The notes beneath the pieces are model-generated. The model was not told where the DNA came from. It searched no databases and saw only the letters and a list, made by a program, of their open reading frames with translations. From the NCBI GenBank assembly GCA_002315555.1, contig DCHF01000028.1, positions 1 to 19,941 on the forward strand: DNA of 19,941 nucleotides, in the 5' to 3' direction. The DNA comes from Lachnospiraceae bacterium UBA1759 (GTDB taxonomy: Bacteria; Bacillota; Clostridia; Lachnospirales; Lachnospiraceae). This document shows, piece by piece, positions 8,122 to 16,124 of this stretch. The translations under genes were made by a program, and so were the position numbers. How positions within the stretch are numbered: the first letter of the stretch is position 1; each line of letters opens with the position of its first letter.

Positions 8122-8751
8122 ATGAAGATATTTCAACTCAAATCTTTGGAAATAACGGGGCAAAAGAATCGAAACGGCGGTCATAAGGTTTGGGAAGAGG
8201 ACATGGGGCTTTTTGAGTCGAAAGAAAAGGCTGAAAATACCATACAAAGTGCCATCAAAGAAAGGCCATGGAGCAACTTCTTCGCCTTTTTTATTTATGA
8301 ACGGCAATTGAATCTTCCCTGCCTGAACGATGCCGGATACCAAAGCGTTACCTCATATCTCGCTGACGGAACGTTCTATTGTTACAGTCCCTGCGATTCC
8401 GCTTGCGTAAAACCGTTCAAAGGACGCCCGGCCGAGAGCATCAGACTCCGGAAGGGCGACTTGGCTTGGTATTGGTCAGGGGATCACATCGAGCCGTGTC
8501 TTGTCGGATTTCAGCCGTATACGGAAGAGCAATATGCAGACTACTGCAAGGAGCGCGGTCATTCCGCAGACGATCCGGACTTTCACCCCTTTGATGGTAC
8601 CGATGACTGCTATCTTGTTTACAACTACAACAATGACCATAACCATCCGGAATGCTGGCAGTTGTTTCCCTTCAGCGGGACGCTGACTCAAGGGAATATG
8701 GATCGCCTGCTGGCATCCAGAAAATGGTGGCAGGACGGTTGTCGGAAGTAA
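8122..8751 (+). CDS. Unrecognised 209-residue soluble protein
   Basis: I placed the start at MKIFQLKSLE because AAAGGAA lies about 6 nt upstream of this ATG; an upstream ATG at 8086 lacks such a site. No signal peptide or membrane segment is seen. The protein is rich in aromatic residues and acidic turns: RPWSNFFAFFIYE near residue 55, GDLAWYWSGDHIEP near 115, an acidic DDPDFHPFDGTDDCYLVYNY stretch near 160, and a C-terminal MDRLLASRKWWQ helix. There is a mid-protein Cys pair (CYSPCDSAC). I do not recognise a family. It is transcribed away from the defence operon and ends 134 bp before that operon's last gene on the other strand. It appears intact, with codon use like its surroundings. Confidence 0.8.
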   Translation: MKIFQLKSLEITGQKNRNGGHKVWEEDMGLFESKEKAENTIQSAIKERPWSNFFAFFIYERQLNLPCLNDAGYQSVTSYLADGTFYCYSPCDSACVKPFKGRPAESIRLRKGDLAWYWSGDHIEPCLVGFQPYTEEQYADYCKERGHSADDPDFHPFDGTDDCYLVYNYNNDHNHPECWQLFPFSGTLTQGNMDRLLASRKWWQDGCRK

Positions 8752-8885
8752 GACGCATCGTTGCCGTGTTTTTCAAACTATCGCAAAATTTGTTCCGTTG
8801 CACACAGTCGTGGAACATTTTCTACACCTTTGCCGATCAAGTGGAATAACCTTCTGTACGGCATCTGGAAAGTTCCGCCAGTTTC

Positions 8886-9866
8886 TTATCGTGCGTTAAG
8901 TTCCTCTGCAAATTCCAGAAAAAGTTTCTCGGGGTCCTCTGCGCTTTTCAGCAGCGACTGATGGCGCCGCAAAGTTAATCCATATCCCACGCTTTCTTGA
9001 ATCATTTGGAAAAGTGATCTGTAAAACCCACGGAAGTCCAGTACACCGATTGGGCAATGAATATTTCCCAATTTTTTCTGTTCCAGCGCATCAAAAAGTT
9101 CGTCCCATGTGCCGAAACTGCCCGGCAATGCCACAATCGCATCTGCCCGTTTGAGCATTTCCGCTTTCCGTTCGGCGAGGCTGTCGGTCATAATTTTTTC
9201 CGTCAGATCATCGCGGATAAGTTTTGCCGGCAGGCAGCGGGAGAAAATACCGATCACCTTGCCGCCGTTTTCCAGAACCGTGTCTGCAAGCAGTTTCATC
9301 ATTCCGCAGTTGCTGCCTCCGAAAACCAGCGTCATCTGATGTTCGACAAGAAAACGGCCGAAATTGATAATATTCTCGCGCAAAAAAGGATTTTTGGGGT
9401 TCTGCGAACTTAAATAGACCACGATGTTGCAGAAATTGGATAATGGTTGCGGTTTTAGCCTGTCATCCTCGCTGTTCTGCTTTCTCTCCTTCAAAAGGGC
9501 GATGATGCGTTCCCAAATTTCCCATGTCATATAATGTTCGCCGGGCATGCGGTTCCATGCGAGGATCTCCTGCCATTCTTTTTCTTTCAATGCTGATTTT
9601 TTACCAGCCAACAAACGGAAATACTCCAAGAAAAAGTCCGGATCAAGCAGCTCTTTTTCGACGACAAAGCCGAATTCTCCGAAAATCTGCCATTTCCCGT
9701 TGACGCGGAGAATATCCTGGAGCGTGTATATTGAAAAACAAACCCCTGCTTGCGTCCACGAGGGAAAATCCGTGTCAGCAAAATATGTGCTGCCTATTCG
9801 CGATAAACAAGACATAAAAAACAAAAGATCCATCCACTTTGAGCAGAACAGCTGGCAGCACTCCAT
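8886..9866 (-). CDS. LOG/SLOG-like nucleotide-processing protein with extra N-terminal domain
   Basis: The C-terminal half (residues about 148-318) has the Rossmann fold pattern of the LOG family (TIGR00730-type, cytokinin riboside 5'-monophosphate phosphoribohydrolase and relatives): VFGGSNCGMM, then SLAERKAEM carrying the catalytic-type Arg, then LPGSFGTWDELFD carrying the Glu. The usual PGGxGTxxE reads PGSFGTWDE, so the second Gly is Ser. Family enzymes cleave the base-ribose bond of nucleoside monophosphates, and the wider SLOG group senses or makes nucleotide signals. About 145 residues precede the LOG domain (GSTYFADTDFPSW..., a GEFGFV segment, then a charged helix) and match nothing I know. 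The start is uncertain: an in-frame stop lies at 9873-9875, so the start is the TTG at 9872 (GGGGAC at good spacing), the ATG at 9866 used here, or the ATG at 9833. It lies 41 bp downstream of the 186-residue gene, as the last gene of the operon. Confidence 0.8.
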   Translation of the reverse strand: MECCQLFCSKWMDLLFFMSCLSRIGSTYFADTDFPSWTQAGVCFSIYTLQDILRVNGKWQIFGEFGFVVEKELLDPDFFLEYFRLLAGKKSALKEKEWQEILAWNRMPGEHYMTWEIWERIIALLKERKQNSEDDRLKPQPLSNFCNIVVYLSSQNPKNPFLRENIINFGRFLVEHQMTLVFGGSNCGMMKLLADTVLENGGKVIGIFSRCLPAKLIRDDLTEKIMTDSLAERKAEMLKRADAIVALPGSFGTWDELFDALEQKKLGNIHCPIGVLDFRGFYRSLFQMIQESVGYGLTLRRHQSLLKSAEDPEKLFLEFAEELNAR

Positions 9867-9907
9867 CGGCAATTATGTCCCCAGTTTAACTTGTGGGGTG
9901 TCTGCCG

Positions 9908-10468
9908 TTATAGAAAATCGAACATGGACTCTTTTTCGATGTGCGGAGCGTACTTCTTGACCAGCTTCGCCAGTTTCCCACATTCCAGAAAATACCATTC
10001 ATCCCGATCGCCCATGAAACACATCCGCTCCACGGCGAACTCGCGCTTCTTTTCATCGGCAAGCGAAAAACGCAAGGACGGCATAAAAGTAGCGGACGAG
10101 GCAAGAAGATCATCGGCTTTATCCGTCTGGAACAGCATGATCCCGAACTTGGACAGATCCAGTTTCTTTGCCGAATAAACAGACACTGCATCCTCGGACA
10201 ATTCAAAGCGTACCAAGTTCGGTGCGGCAAGCCGTTGGCATTCCGTCTGGACGAATTTATATTCTTCCTCTGTGATCTTGGACACCAGTTTCTTCCGGAT
10301 TCCGACAAGACCGCTGGCTTTTTCGTAGAACTCCATCCCGTCCGGCATTACATTCAAATCGGAATCGGATTCCTTGGTGGAACAGACATATTTCACCTTG
10401 CCGATCTTTGTCAGTGACTGCCGGACGAAATAGACCTTCCCTCGAAAATTTTTATATTGCAGTTTCAT
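9908..10468 (-). CDS. Conserved unnamed 186-residue protein between Fic and LOG genes
   Basis: The start ATG follows Fic by 22 bp, with GAGGA in the gap at a slightly long spacing. The N-terminus reads KLQYKNFRGKVYFVRQSLTK, then MPDGMEFYEKASGLVGIRK near residues 41-59, and the C-terminus ends FAVERMCFMGDRDEWYFLE and KKYAPHIEKESMFDF. From memory this matches a widespread unnamed bacterial family whose members read roughly PEGYEIYENPNGQVFLRK in the middle and end in CPHLGKESFFEL. I know no experimentally assigned function. It has no signal peptide, membrane segment or obvious catalytic triad. The first part looks like small beta strands that could hold nucleic acid or nucleotide, but that is speculation. 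Its position inside the operon suggests an accessory part of the defence module or a partner of the LOG-like protein. Confidence 0.8.
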   Translation of the reverse strand: MKLQYKNFRGKVYFVRQSLTKIGKVKYVCSTKESDSDLNVMPDGMEFYEKASGLVGIRKKLVSKITEEEYKFVQTECQRLAAPNLVRFELSEDAVSVYSAKKLDLSKFGIMLFQTDKADDLLASSATFMPSLRFSLADEKKREFAVERMCFMGDRDEWYFLECGKLAKLVKKYAPHIEKESMFDFL

Positions 10469-10490
10469 TTTTCTATTTATTCCTCATATT

Positions 10491-11330
10491 TCAAAGTGTT
10501 TGAACCGAATGGATCTGTAAGTCCTTGTTCTTTAATTCGTTCTGCTCTTCCATTAAGAGATTCCGGAAGAACTTTTCCAGAAACGTTTCGTCTCGTTCAA
10601 TGCCGTTTGGAATATTCCGGTAATTTGCTCGGACAAGAGCATTGCGGAAATACCAGGCGCTATCTCCAAACGGCTTGCTGTCAACTGAGTATCGCATGGA
10701 TCGTAAATATTGAATGGCAAACACAGCCGTGGTTCTGGTGTTGCCTTCTCGGAAGGCGTGAATCTGCCAAATGCCGGAAATGAATTTCACAAAATGCTGG
10801 ATGATTTCCGGAAGCGTAATGCCTTTATAGCAGAATTCCCGCTCTCTGGCGAAATCGTGCTCCAGTGCCGGTCGGATTTCATCAAAACCAACGTAGAGAA
10901 CGGTATCGCCGCACAGCACCCATTCTTTCTTGGTGATATTGCAATCCCGGAACCTTCCGGCAAATTTGAAAACCCCGTCAAAGATACGCTTATGGACGGC
11001 AGCATAGCCTGACGGAGAGAAGGAAAAGGTCTGCTCATTCAACAACTTTGTAATGTTGGCAGAGACCTTATCAGCCTCTTCTGTATCGCCTGCGGGAGCA
11101 TCATGTCCGCTTTTCGTCCGGTAATAAGTGTCAATGAGATCCTTGACCTCATCAATGGAAATGTCTCCTTCAATATGACGCTTCGCTGTCTGGACAAGGC
11201 AGTTTGACGGGGTCAGGCCGTCAACCGCCTGCAGTCCGATGGCAATCTGCCAGTCCTCGGCTTTCTGCCTGCAGGAGGATTCTCCCTGTACAAGGTATTC
11301 GTCAAAATCGTGGATATCGTTTTCTGCCAT
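10491..11330 (-). CDS. Fic-family protein with fused VbhA-like antitoxin domain
   Basis: The product is 279 residues from MAENDIHDF. An alternative ATG at 11354 directly abuts the hsdR stop (TAAATG) but lacks a spaced site, while GAGAAG precedes 11330. The Fic motif at residues 191-202 reads HAFREGNTRTTA, against the canonical HxFx(D/E)GNGRxxR. Catalytic His191, Glu195, Gly196, Asn197 and Arg199 are kept; the later Gly is Thr and the last Arg is Ala. Residues about 21-73 (AIGLQAVDGLTPS ... HIEGDISIDEVKDLIDTYY) resemble the VbhA antitoxin fold fused in front, but its inhibitory S/T-xxx-E-G motif reads L-xxx-D-G. Fic enzymes usually transfer AMP from ATP to a protein Ser/Thr/Tyr; a different nucleotide donor is possible here. 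Fic genes are common companions of type I restriction loci. It follows hsdR by 24 bp and is likely co-transcribed. Confidence 0.9.
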   Translation of the reverse strand: MAENDIHDFDEYLVQGESSCRQKAEDWQIAIGLQAVDGLTPSNCLVQTAKRHIEGDISIDEVKDLIDTYYRTKSGHDAPAGDTEEADKVSANITKLLNEQTFSFSPSGYAAVHKRIFDGVFKFAGRFRDCNITKKEWVLCGDTVLYVGFDEIRPALEHDFAREREFCYKGITLPEIIQHFVKFISGIWQIHAFREGNTRTTAVFAIQYLRSMRYSVDSKPFGDSAWYFRNALVRANYRNIPNGIERDETFLEKFFRNLLMEEQNELKNKDLQIHSVQTL

Positions 11331-11354
11331 AGATTTCTTCTCTCTGTTGTCCAT

Positions 11355-11753
11355 TTATTCCGGCAGTCCCATCGTTCTCATCCGGCGCAGATTGATGGCT
11401 GTAGCGTAGAGGTACATCGCCACGGTCATGTGAACGCCGAGCTTGACCTGTTCGTCCGGAATTTCCGGAGCGGCGTGGCTCTCTTCATTGCGCTGGGCGT
11501 GGAGAAATTCGTAATAGACCTTGAATTTCCGGAGCGATTCCTCGTCCGTGTAATGAAGTTCGTTGACCCAGGTGGCCTTTGCCGCTTCGAGAAACTGCAC
11601 TTTTTTGCCGTTCTGCTCTGCGATTTCAGATCCTTCCCGGAGATAGAACAGCTGTTTCAGATACGCCTCAAATTTCATAATGAGGCTTTGCAGCCATTCC
11701 TGATAGTCCTCGTCACGCCCAGTGGAACGGTAGCACAAATTCAAGATGCGCTT
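11355..11753 (-). other. HEPN-like domain at the C-terminus of HsdR
   Basis: Residues about 1045-1176 form consecutive amphipathic helices (EWLQSLIMKFEAYLKQLFYL, then SLRKFKVYYEFLHAQ), the motif RNEESH (Arg1132 to His1137, coded at 11475-11492), and a final hydrophobic helix (HMTVAMYLYATAINL). HEPN domains have this all-helical layout with a catalytic R-x(4-6)-H between the last helices, and they are often metal-independent RNases in defence systems. The assignment is by motif and helix pattern only; it could instead be an inactive assembly domain that contacts HsdM/HsdS. Confidence 0.6.
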
Positions 11754-14700
11754 CAGCTTTTTAAGACCGCTCAAAGAATCAATGGTATTGGCATTGAGAA
11801 CGCCGAACATTGCCGCCACGACCTCTTCGATGGTGGTTTTCTGCTGCGGACAGATCTCCTTGAAATCCTCGCTCATTGCCTCCACGATCTTTTCCTGCAG
11901 CAGGTTTTCATTGTACGGCGGATTGATGTCCGCCTGCAGCAGCATCAGCATGGCGTTTTCAAACTGCGCCTGTTTTTCCGGGTGCTGCAGATAGAAATTC
12001 CGCAGTTCATTGGACTGCTTCGTGACGTTGAGAACCGCCGCCTTGGTCTTGTCGTGAACGACCTGCACCTGTGTGCTTTCGTCATTGTTCAGCAAAGCAT
12101 CGCGCACGTTGTCGTTGCCCAGCAGTTCCTTGCCAAGCACCCGCGCCTGGGCGTTGGAAAGTTCCGGATCGACCCCTTCCAGATTGCCGAATACAGCGTT
12201 GAAGGCTTCGACGATCTTATCCAGCGTTTCCAGCTGCGGTTCCGGTCCGGTGCTGCCGCTGGGGTTGGCAATGGGAAGCGGCTCAATTTCCGCGATCTTG
12301 TTTTCCAGCTGGATTTTCCGCTCTTCCTGACGGAATACCCGGTATTTGTCAAAATCCACCAGTTCCAGAAGACCGGCGGTGGGATCGTCGTCAGGGCCCA
12401 GAGACGGCAGTTTTTTCAGGAGAAAACGCAAAAATGTGTTTTTGGCTTCCCATTCGGTACGGCTGTCATCCATCAGAGCCGCCAGAAATTCGTAGGTCCG
12501 GCAGAAGAGTTTCATGGAACTCTTGACTTTTATCATTTCTTCCAGCGAGGGGAGCTGTTTGAAACGCTCCACGCAGTTGTCCAGAATCGGGTCAAGTTCC
12601 TCGCGCGGCGCATTCTGCCAGTAGCGTAAATTGAAATTTGTCACCTCTTCCGGCTCATAGACCATGGATTCATCGCAGATGCGCAGGAGATCGTTGAGCT
12701 TGTTGATGTCCGTTTCACCGCTCAAAATGGTCGCCGTGTAGTACTTCTGGAACGCCTCCTGAATGATCTTGTCGGAATTGCAGAAATCCAGCACAAAAGT
12801 ATCCGTTTTCCCCGGACAGCTGCGGTTCAGGCGGCTCAACGTCTGCACGGCTTTGATGTCGGAAAGCGGCTTATCCACATACATGGTATGGAGCAGTTTT
12901 TCATCGTATCCGGTCTGGAATTTATCGGCAACGATCAGAAAACGGTAGTCTCCGTGCCGGAAAGTCTTTTCAATTTTCGATGACGGGAAACCGTTCAGAA
13001 TGGCTTCATCCACCGTTTTCCCGCCGTATTCCTTGGTTCCGCTGAACGCGATGATGGCTTTGTAAGGGCTGTGCCGTGCCGCCAAAAGTTTCCTGACGGC
13101 GGCGAAATAATCAATGGCACGCTCGATCCCGGCGGTGACGATCATGCACCGCGCTTCGCCTTTGATCTTGTGGGCAACGCTGACGTGGAAGTGTTCCACC
13201 ATGATCTTCGCTTTGGATTCCACCGTTTCCGGCTGGCTTTCCACCCAGGCCCGCAGTCTGCGTTCCGCCGGGATCTTGTCAAAAACGGGATTCGCCTCGG
13301 TCGCTTTCAGAATTTTGTAGAAACTCTGATACGGCGTATAATGGGAGACCACGTCAAGGATGAATCCCTCTTCGATCGCCTGTTTCATCGTGTAGAGGTG
13401 GAACGGCGCGAATTTCGGCTTGCCGTCTTCGCCAAGTTCGGGAAGCCTTACGCCGAACATTTCCAGCGTCTTGTTTTTCGGCGTGGCGGTAAAGGCGTAA
13501 AAATTGGCATTGGCGGCAAGTTTGCGCCCGTCAATGACGTAATACAGGAGTTTATTGAGACCGTCTTCGTTGTCCTCCACTTCCACCTTATTGAGACCGA
13601 AACCGCCCATCACCTGATTGAGCGCGGAAGCCATGTTGCCGCTCTGACTGCTGTGCGCTTCATCGATGATGATGCAGAATTTTTTCTCTTTGAGTTCCCG
13701 ACCGATGGTCTGCAGGATGAACGGGAACTTGCAGACGGTGGAAACAATGATGGATTTCCCGCCCGTAAGCGCCGTTTTCAGCGCTTCGGAATCATCCGCC
13801 CATGCCACTAAACTTTTGTTGTTGCAGAATGCCCGGATGTTGTCGCGGATCTGTCCGTCAAGGTTGCGCCGGTCGGTGATGACCAGAACGCTGTCAAACC
13901 GTGCCGTGATGCCGTCCGGCTGTTTCTGCTGGGTGAGCTGGAAAGCAAGCCATGTGATGGAGTTGCTTTTGCCCGATCCGGCGGAGTGCTGAATGAGATA
14001 CCGCTGCCCCATATCCGGCTTGGCTGCCGTGGCGGAAAGCAGGGCACGGACCGCTTCCAGCTGATGATAGCGCGGCCAGATCACCTTTTCTTCGATCCTG
14101 CCGGTATCCTCATCTTTTTCTTTGATGACCTGCGCGTAGTTTTCCAGTATGTCGCAGAGCCGGGGAACGGTCAGGATTTCCTCCCACAGATAGGTCGTGC
14201 GCGGACCGTCGGCGCAGGGCGGATTCCCCGCCCCCTGATTGTGCCCTTTGTTGAACGGCAGAAACCACGATTTCTTGTCCGCCAGCGCGGTACACATGTG
14301 GACCTCATTGTCATCCACGGCGAAGTGAACAGCGCACCGCTTCGGCATGAAGAGCAAATCCTTGCACGGGCGGGTATCCTGATACTGCGTGATCGCCTGC
14401 CGGAAATGTTCGCCGGACAGGGTGTTTTTGAGTTCCATGGTGATAATGGGGAGACCGTTGAGCGAAAGCACCATATCCACGGAATCATTGTTGACGGCGG
14501 AAAAATGCACCTGTCTTGTCACGCACCAGCGGTTTTGGGCAAACTGTTCCACCGCCTTGGCATTTCCAGCAATGGGCGTCGGATAATAGAGCGTGAAGGT
14601 ATAGCTCTTGTGGGCAAGACCGTGCCGCAGAACATCCACCACGCCGCGCATCGTGATCTCGTTGCGGAGCCGGACAAGAAAGCTCTTGTGTTCCAGCTCA

Positions 14701-14885
14701 TCGGAGAAGATGCGGCTTCGCTGAACCAAATCCGCCTGCGTGGATTCCAGAAAGGCTTGCAGCACCTCTTCGTCAATGGCGTATTCTTTATTGTAATCGG
14801 CATCCAGCCGTTTGATCCAGCCATGGGCAAGCAGGGAGGCCTCGATCAAATCTTCCAATCCGCGTTCTTTGGTATTGCTGGGCAT
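11355..14885 (-). CDS. hsdR: Type I restriction enzyme R subunit (nuclease/translocase) with C-terminal HEPN-like extension
   Basis: The product is 1176 residues; AAGGAGG lies 7 nt before the ATG and 12 bp separate it from hsdS. Residues 1-260 form the HsdR N-terminal nuclease: Asp137, then MELK (Glu151-x-Lys153), the PD-(D/E)xK core. The superfamily 2 motor follows: AGSGKS at 302-307 (Walker A), DEAH at 408-411, FTATP at 465-469, DKFQTGYD near 654-661 and QTLSRLNR at 681-688. The R subunit pumps DNA toward the complex using ATP and cuts where translocation stalls, at sites left unmethylated by HsdM. After a linker with an acidic, glycine/proline-rich turn (residues about 890-920), a helical C-terminal region ends in FLHAQRNEESHAAPE, containing RNxxxH (Arg1132, His1137), the HEPN ribonuclease signature. 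Length is at the upper side of the family. No frameshift or missing motif is seen. Confidence 0.95.
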   Translation of the reverse strand: MPSNTKERGLEDLIEASLLAHGWIKRLDADYNKEYAIDEEVLQAFLESTQADLVQRSRIFSDELEHKSFLVRLRNEITMRGVVDVLRHGLAHKSYTFTLYYPTPIAGNAKAVEQFAQNRWCVTRQVHFSAVNNDSVDMVLSLNGLPIITMELKNTLSGEHFRQAITQYQDTRPCKDLLFMPKRCAVHFAVDDNEVHMCTALADKKSWFLPFNKGHNQGAGNPPCADGPRTTYLWEEILTVPRLCDILENYAQVIKEKDEDTGRIEEKVIWPRYHQLEAVRALLSATAAKPDMGQRYLIQHSAGSGKSNSITWLAFQLTQQKQPDGITARFDSVLVITDRRNLDGQIRDNIRAFCNNKSLVAWADDSEALKTALTGGKSIIVSTVCKFPFILQTIGRELKEKKFCIIIDEAHSSQSGNMASALNQVMGGFGLNKVEVEDNEDGLNKLLYYVIDGRKLAANANFYAFTATPKNKTLEMFGVRLPELGEDGKPKFAPFHLYTMKQAIEEGFILDVVSHYTPYQSFYKILKATEANPVFDKIPAERRLRAWVESQPETVESKAKIMVEHFHVSVAHKIKGEARCMIVTAGIERAIDYFAAVRKLLAARHSPYKAIIAFSGTKEYGGKTVDEAILNGFPSSKIEKTFRHGDYRFLIVADKFQTGYDEKLLHTMYVDKPLSDIKAVQTLSRLNRSCPGKTDTFVLDFCNSDKIIQEAFQKYYTATILSGETDINKLNDLLRICDESMVYEPEEVTNFNLRYWQNAPREELDPILDNCVERFKQLPSLEEMIKVKSSMKLFCRTYEFLAALMDDSRTEWEAKNTFLRFLLKKLPSLGPDDDPTAGLLELVDFDKYRVFRQEERKIQLENKIAEIEPLPIANPSGSTGPEPQLETLDKIVEAFNAVFGNLEGVDPELSNAQARVLGKELLGNDNVRDALLNNDESTQVQVVHDKTKAAVLNVTKQSNELRNFYLQHPEKQAQFENAMLMLLQADINPPYNENLLQEKIVEAMSEDFKEICPQQKTTIEEVVAAMFGVLNANTIDSLSGLKKLKRILNLCYRSTGRDEDYQEWLQSLIMKFEAYLKQLFYLREGSEIAEQNGKKVQFLEAAKATWVNELHYTDEESLRKFKVYYEFLHAQRNEESHAAPEIPDEQVKLGVHMTVAMYLYATAINLRRMRTMGLPE

Positions 14886-14897
14886 AGGTTCTCCTCC

Positions 14898-16124
14898 TTA
14901 ATTTGCCTGTTCAAATGGGTTGCAGACGCAAATCTTCCCCGTCACGACATCGGAGATAAGCCGCTGCTTGTAAACTTTCAACTTTTCGATCTGCGCCCGG
15001 ATTCCGGTGATGAAACCGTCAATTTCCTGCGTCTTGCGGGAAATGTAGTCAACAATGGTCTGCTGTTCATCTGCGGGCGGGATCGGAATAAAGATGTTTT
15101 TCATTTCGCTGTATCTTGTTGTCCAAAGGTCTGCCACAATTCCGCGTCCATTCCTGTAAAATTCCTCAATGTAATCATTGCTTCTGAACAAATAATGAAT
15201 GTAAGCACGATTGATATTGCGAGGAATCAGCACAATATTGATTAACGAAACAGAGCCATCTAAAGCAGATACGCCACACGAACCCTTACGGTCTGAACGG
15301 GAATTGACGACAAAATCACCGGCTTTCACTAATTTGCGGTTGTCGCCGTTATCGGTTTTGCAGGCATCAGCTAATTGAGGTACAACGCCAGCTTTAGCCA
15401 CTGACAACGGGGCATAATCTTTATCCGAAACTTTCTCTCTTCGTTCAGAAAAATATTGATTGATTTTTGAAACATTCCAGTGTTCCGGCACATTGCCGAG
15501 CCACGGGATGCCGGAGTCTTTCATCGGCGCATCGGGGTTCAACCCCTGCGTGACCGCCTTGGCGATGACGGACTGTTTCAGCGTTCCCAGTTTTTCGATT
15601 TCCGCTTCCTTGGCGGCAATGTATCCGTCAATCTTCTCCACCGCCCGGTCCAAAAACGCCACAATCGCCAGCTGCTCATTAATTGATGGATTAAGAGTTT
15701 TTATACGTAAAATTGCGCTGGCGGCTAAACCTGGTTGTGCCGCAGTTTGAGATGCATATTGGTTTAGATTCATTGATAGAAGAAGATAGTTCAAATAATT
15801 AGGAAGAACGAGCTTGCTACAAGCTGTTATCAAAGCATGGTCTGTTGCCCAAAATTTTCCAATTATGTGGTGAACGTTACCACACAATGCACCTTGTCTA
15901 CCGACTAAAATAAAATCACCATCACAGTTATATTGAGAATAAAATCCTCTTTGACCATTTCCTCCAAAAACAGGATAGGAACCTGTTTCAGAGATTTCCC
16001 AAGACGTAAGATTTGTTCCAGAACGCATGGAACAGAGCCGCTTAAGCATCAGAAGTTTCCAGTGTTCCGGCACATTGCCGATCCACTTGACCTTGCTGTC
16101 TTTGTAGAGAGGATAGCGCTTCAT
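14898..16124 (-). CDS. hsdS: Type I restriction-modification specificity subunit S
   Basis: The product is 408 residues. The start ATG overlaps the RhuM stop (ATGA) and has AAGGAGG 7 nt upstream; a longer start at 16157 is less likely. The layout is typical: WIGNVPEHWK (14-23), target-recognition domain 1 (24-148), central coiled-coil conserved region (149-195, EQLAIVAFLDRAVEKIDGYI...), WLGNVPEHWN (208-217), target-recognition domain 2 (217-350), and distal conserved region (352-395, EQQTIVDYISRKTQEIDGFI...). HsdS binds a split asymmetric DNA site and tethers two HsdM and two HsdR. Both recognition domains are visibly richer in A+T than the conserved regions, the usual sign of domain exchange. 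The recognition sequence cannot be read from the protein by eye. Intact, between RhuM and hsdR. Confidence 0.95.
   Translation of the reverse strand: MKRYPLYKDSKVKWIGNVPEHWKLLMLKRLCSMRSGTNLTSWEISETGSYPVFGGNGQRGFYSQYNCDGDFILVGRQGALCGNVHHIIGKFWATDHALITACSKLVLPNYLNYLLLSMNLNQYASQTAAQPGLAASAILRIKTLNPSINEQLAIVAFLDRAVEKIDGYIAAKEAEIEKLGTLKQSVIAKAVTQGLNPDAPMKDSGIPWLGNVPEHWNVSKINQYFSERREKVSDKDYAPLSVAKAGVVPQLADACKTDNGDNRKLVKAGDFVVNSRSDRKGSCGVSALDGSVSLINIVLIPRNINRAYIHYLFRSNDYIEEFYRNGRGIVADLWTTRYSEMKNIFIPIPPADEQQTIVDYISRKTQEIDGFITGIRAQIEKLKVYKQRLISDVVTGKICVCNPFEQAN
15475..16081. repeat. 25-bp direct repeat at the front of both recognition domains of hsdS
   Basis: 15475-15499 and 16057-16081 are identical over 25 bp (core TGTTCCGGCACATTGCCGA), 582 bp apart, and encode GNVPEHW in front of each target-recognition domain. 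Equal sequence at both places gives a natural point for recombination that would delete or exchange a recognition domain. Confidence 0.85.

Noticed and set aside
7999..8343. 114-residue frame on minus strand overlapping the 209-residue gene
   Set aside because: The + strand gene has a proper ribosome site and protein-like composition; the minus frame does not.
8752..8885. Possible terminator or small gene between the two convergent genes
   Set aside because: Only 4-5 bp stems were found, without a convincing T run on either strand; no motif-bearing frame.
11310..12629. Long + strand frame opposite hsdR, and similar ones opposite hsdM (17015-18886) and the HsdR N-terminus (13986-15245)
   Set aside because: The minus-strand genes here show complete catalytic motifs; the + strand translations are rich in Phe/His/Arg with no family pattern and no ribosome-binding sites.
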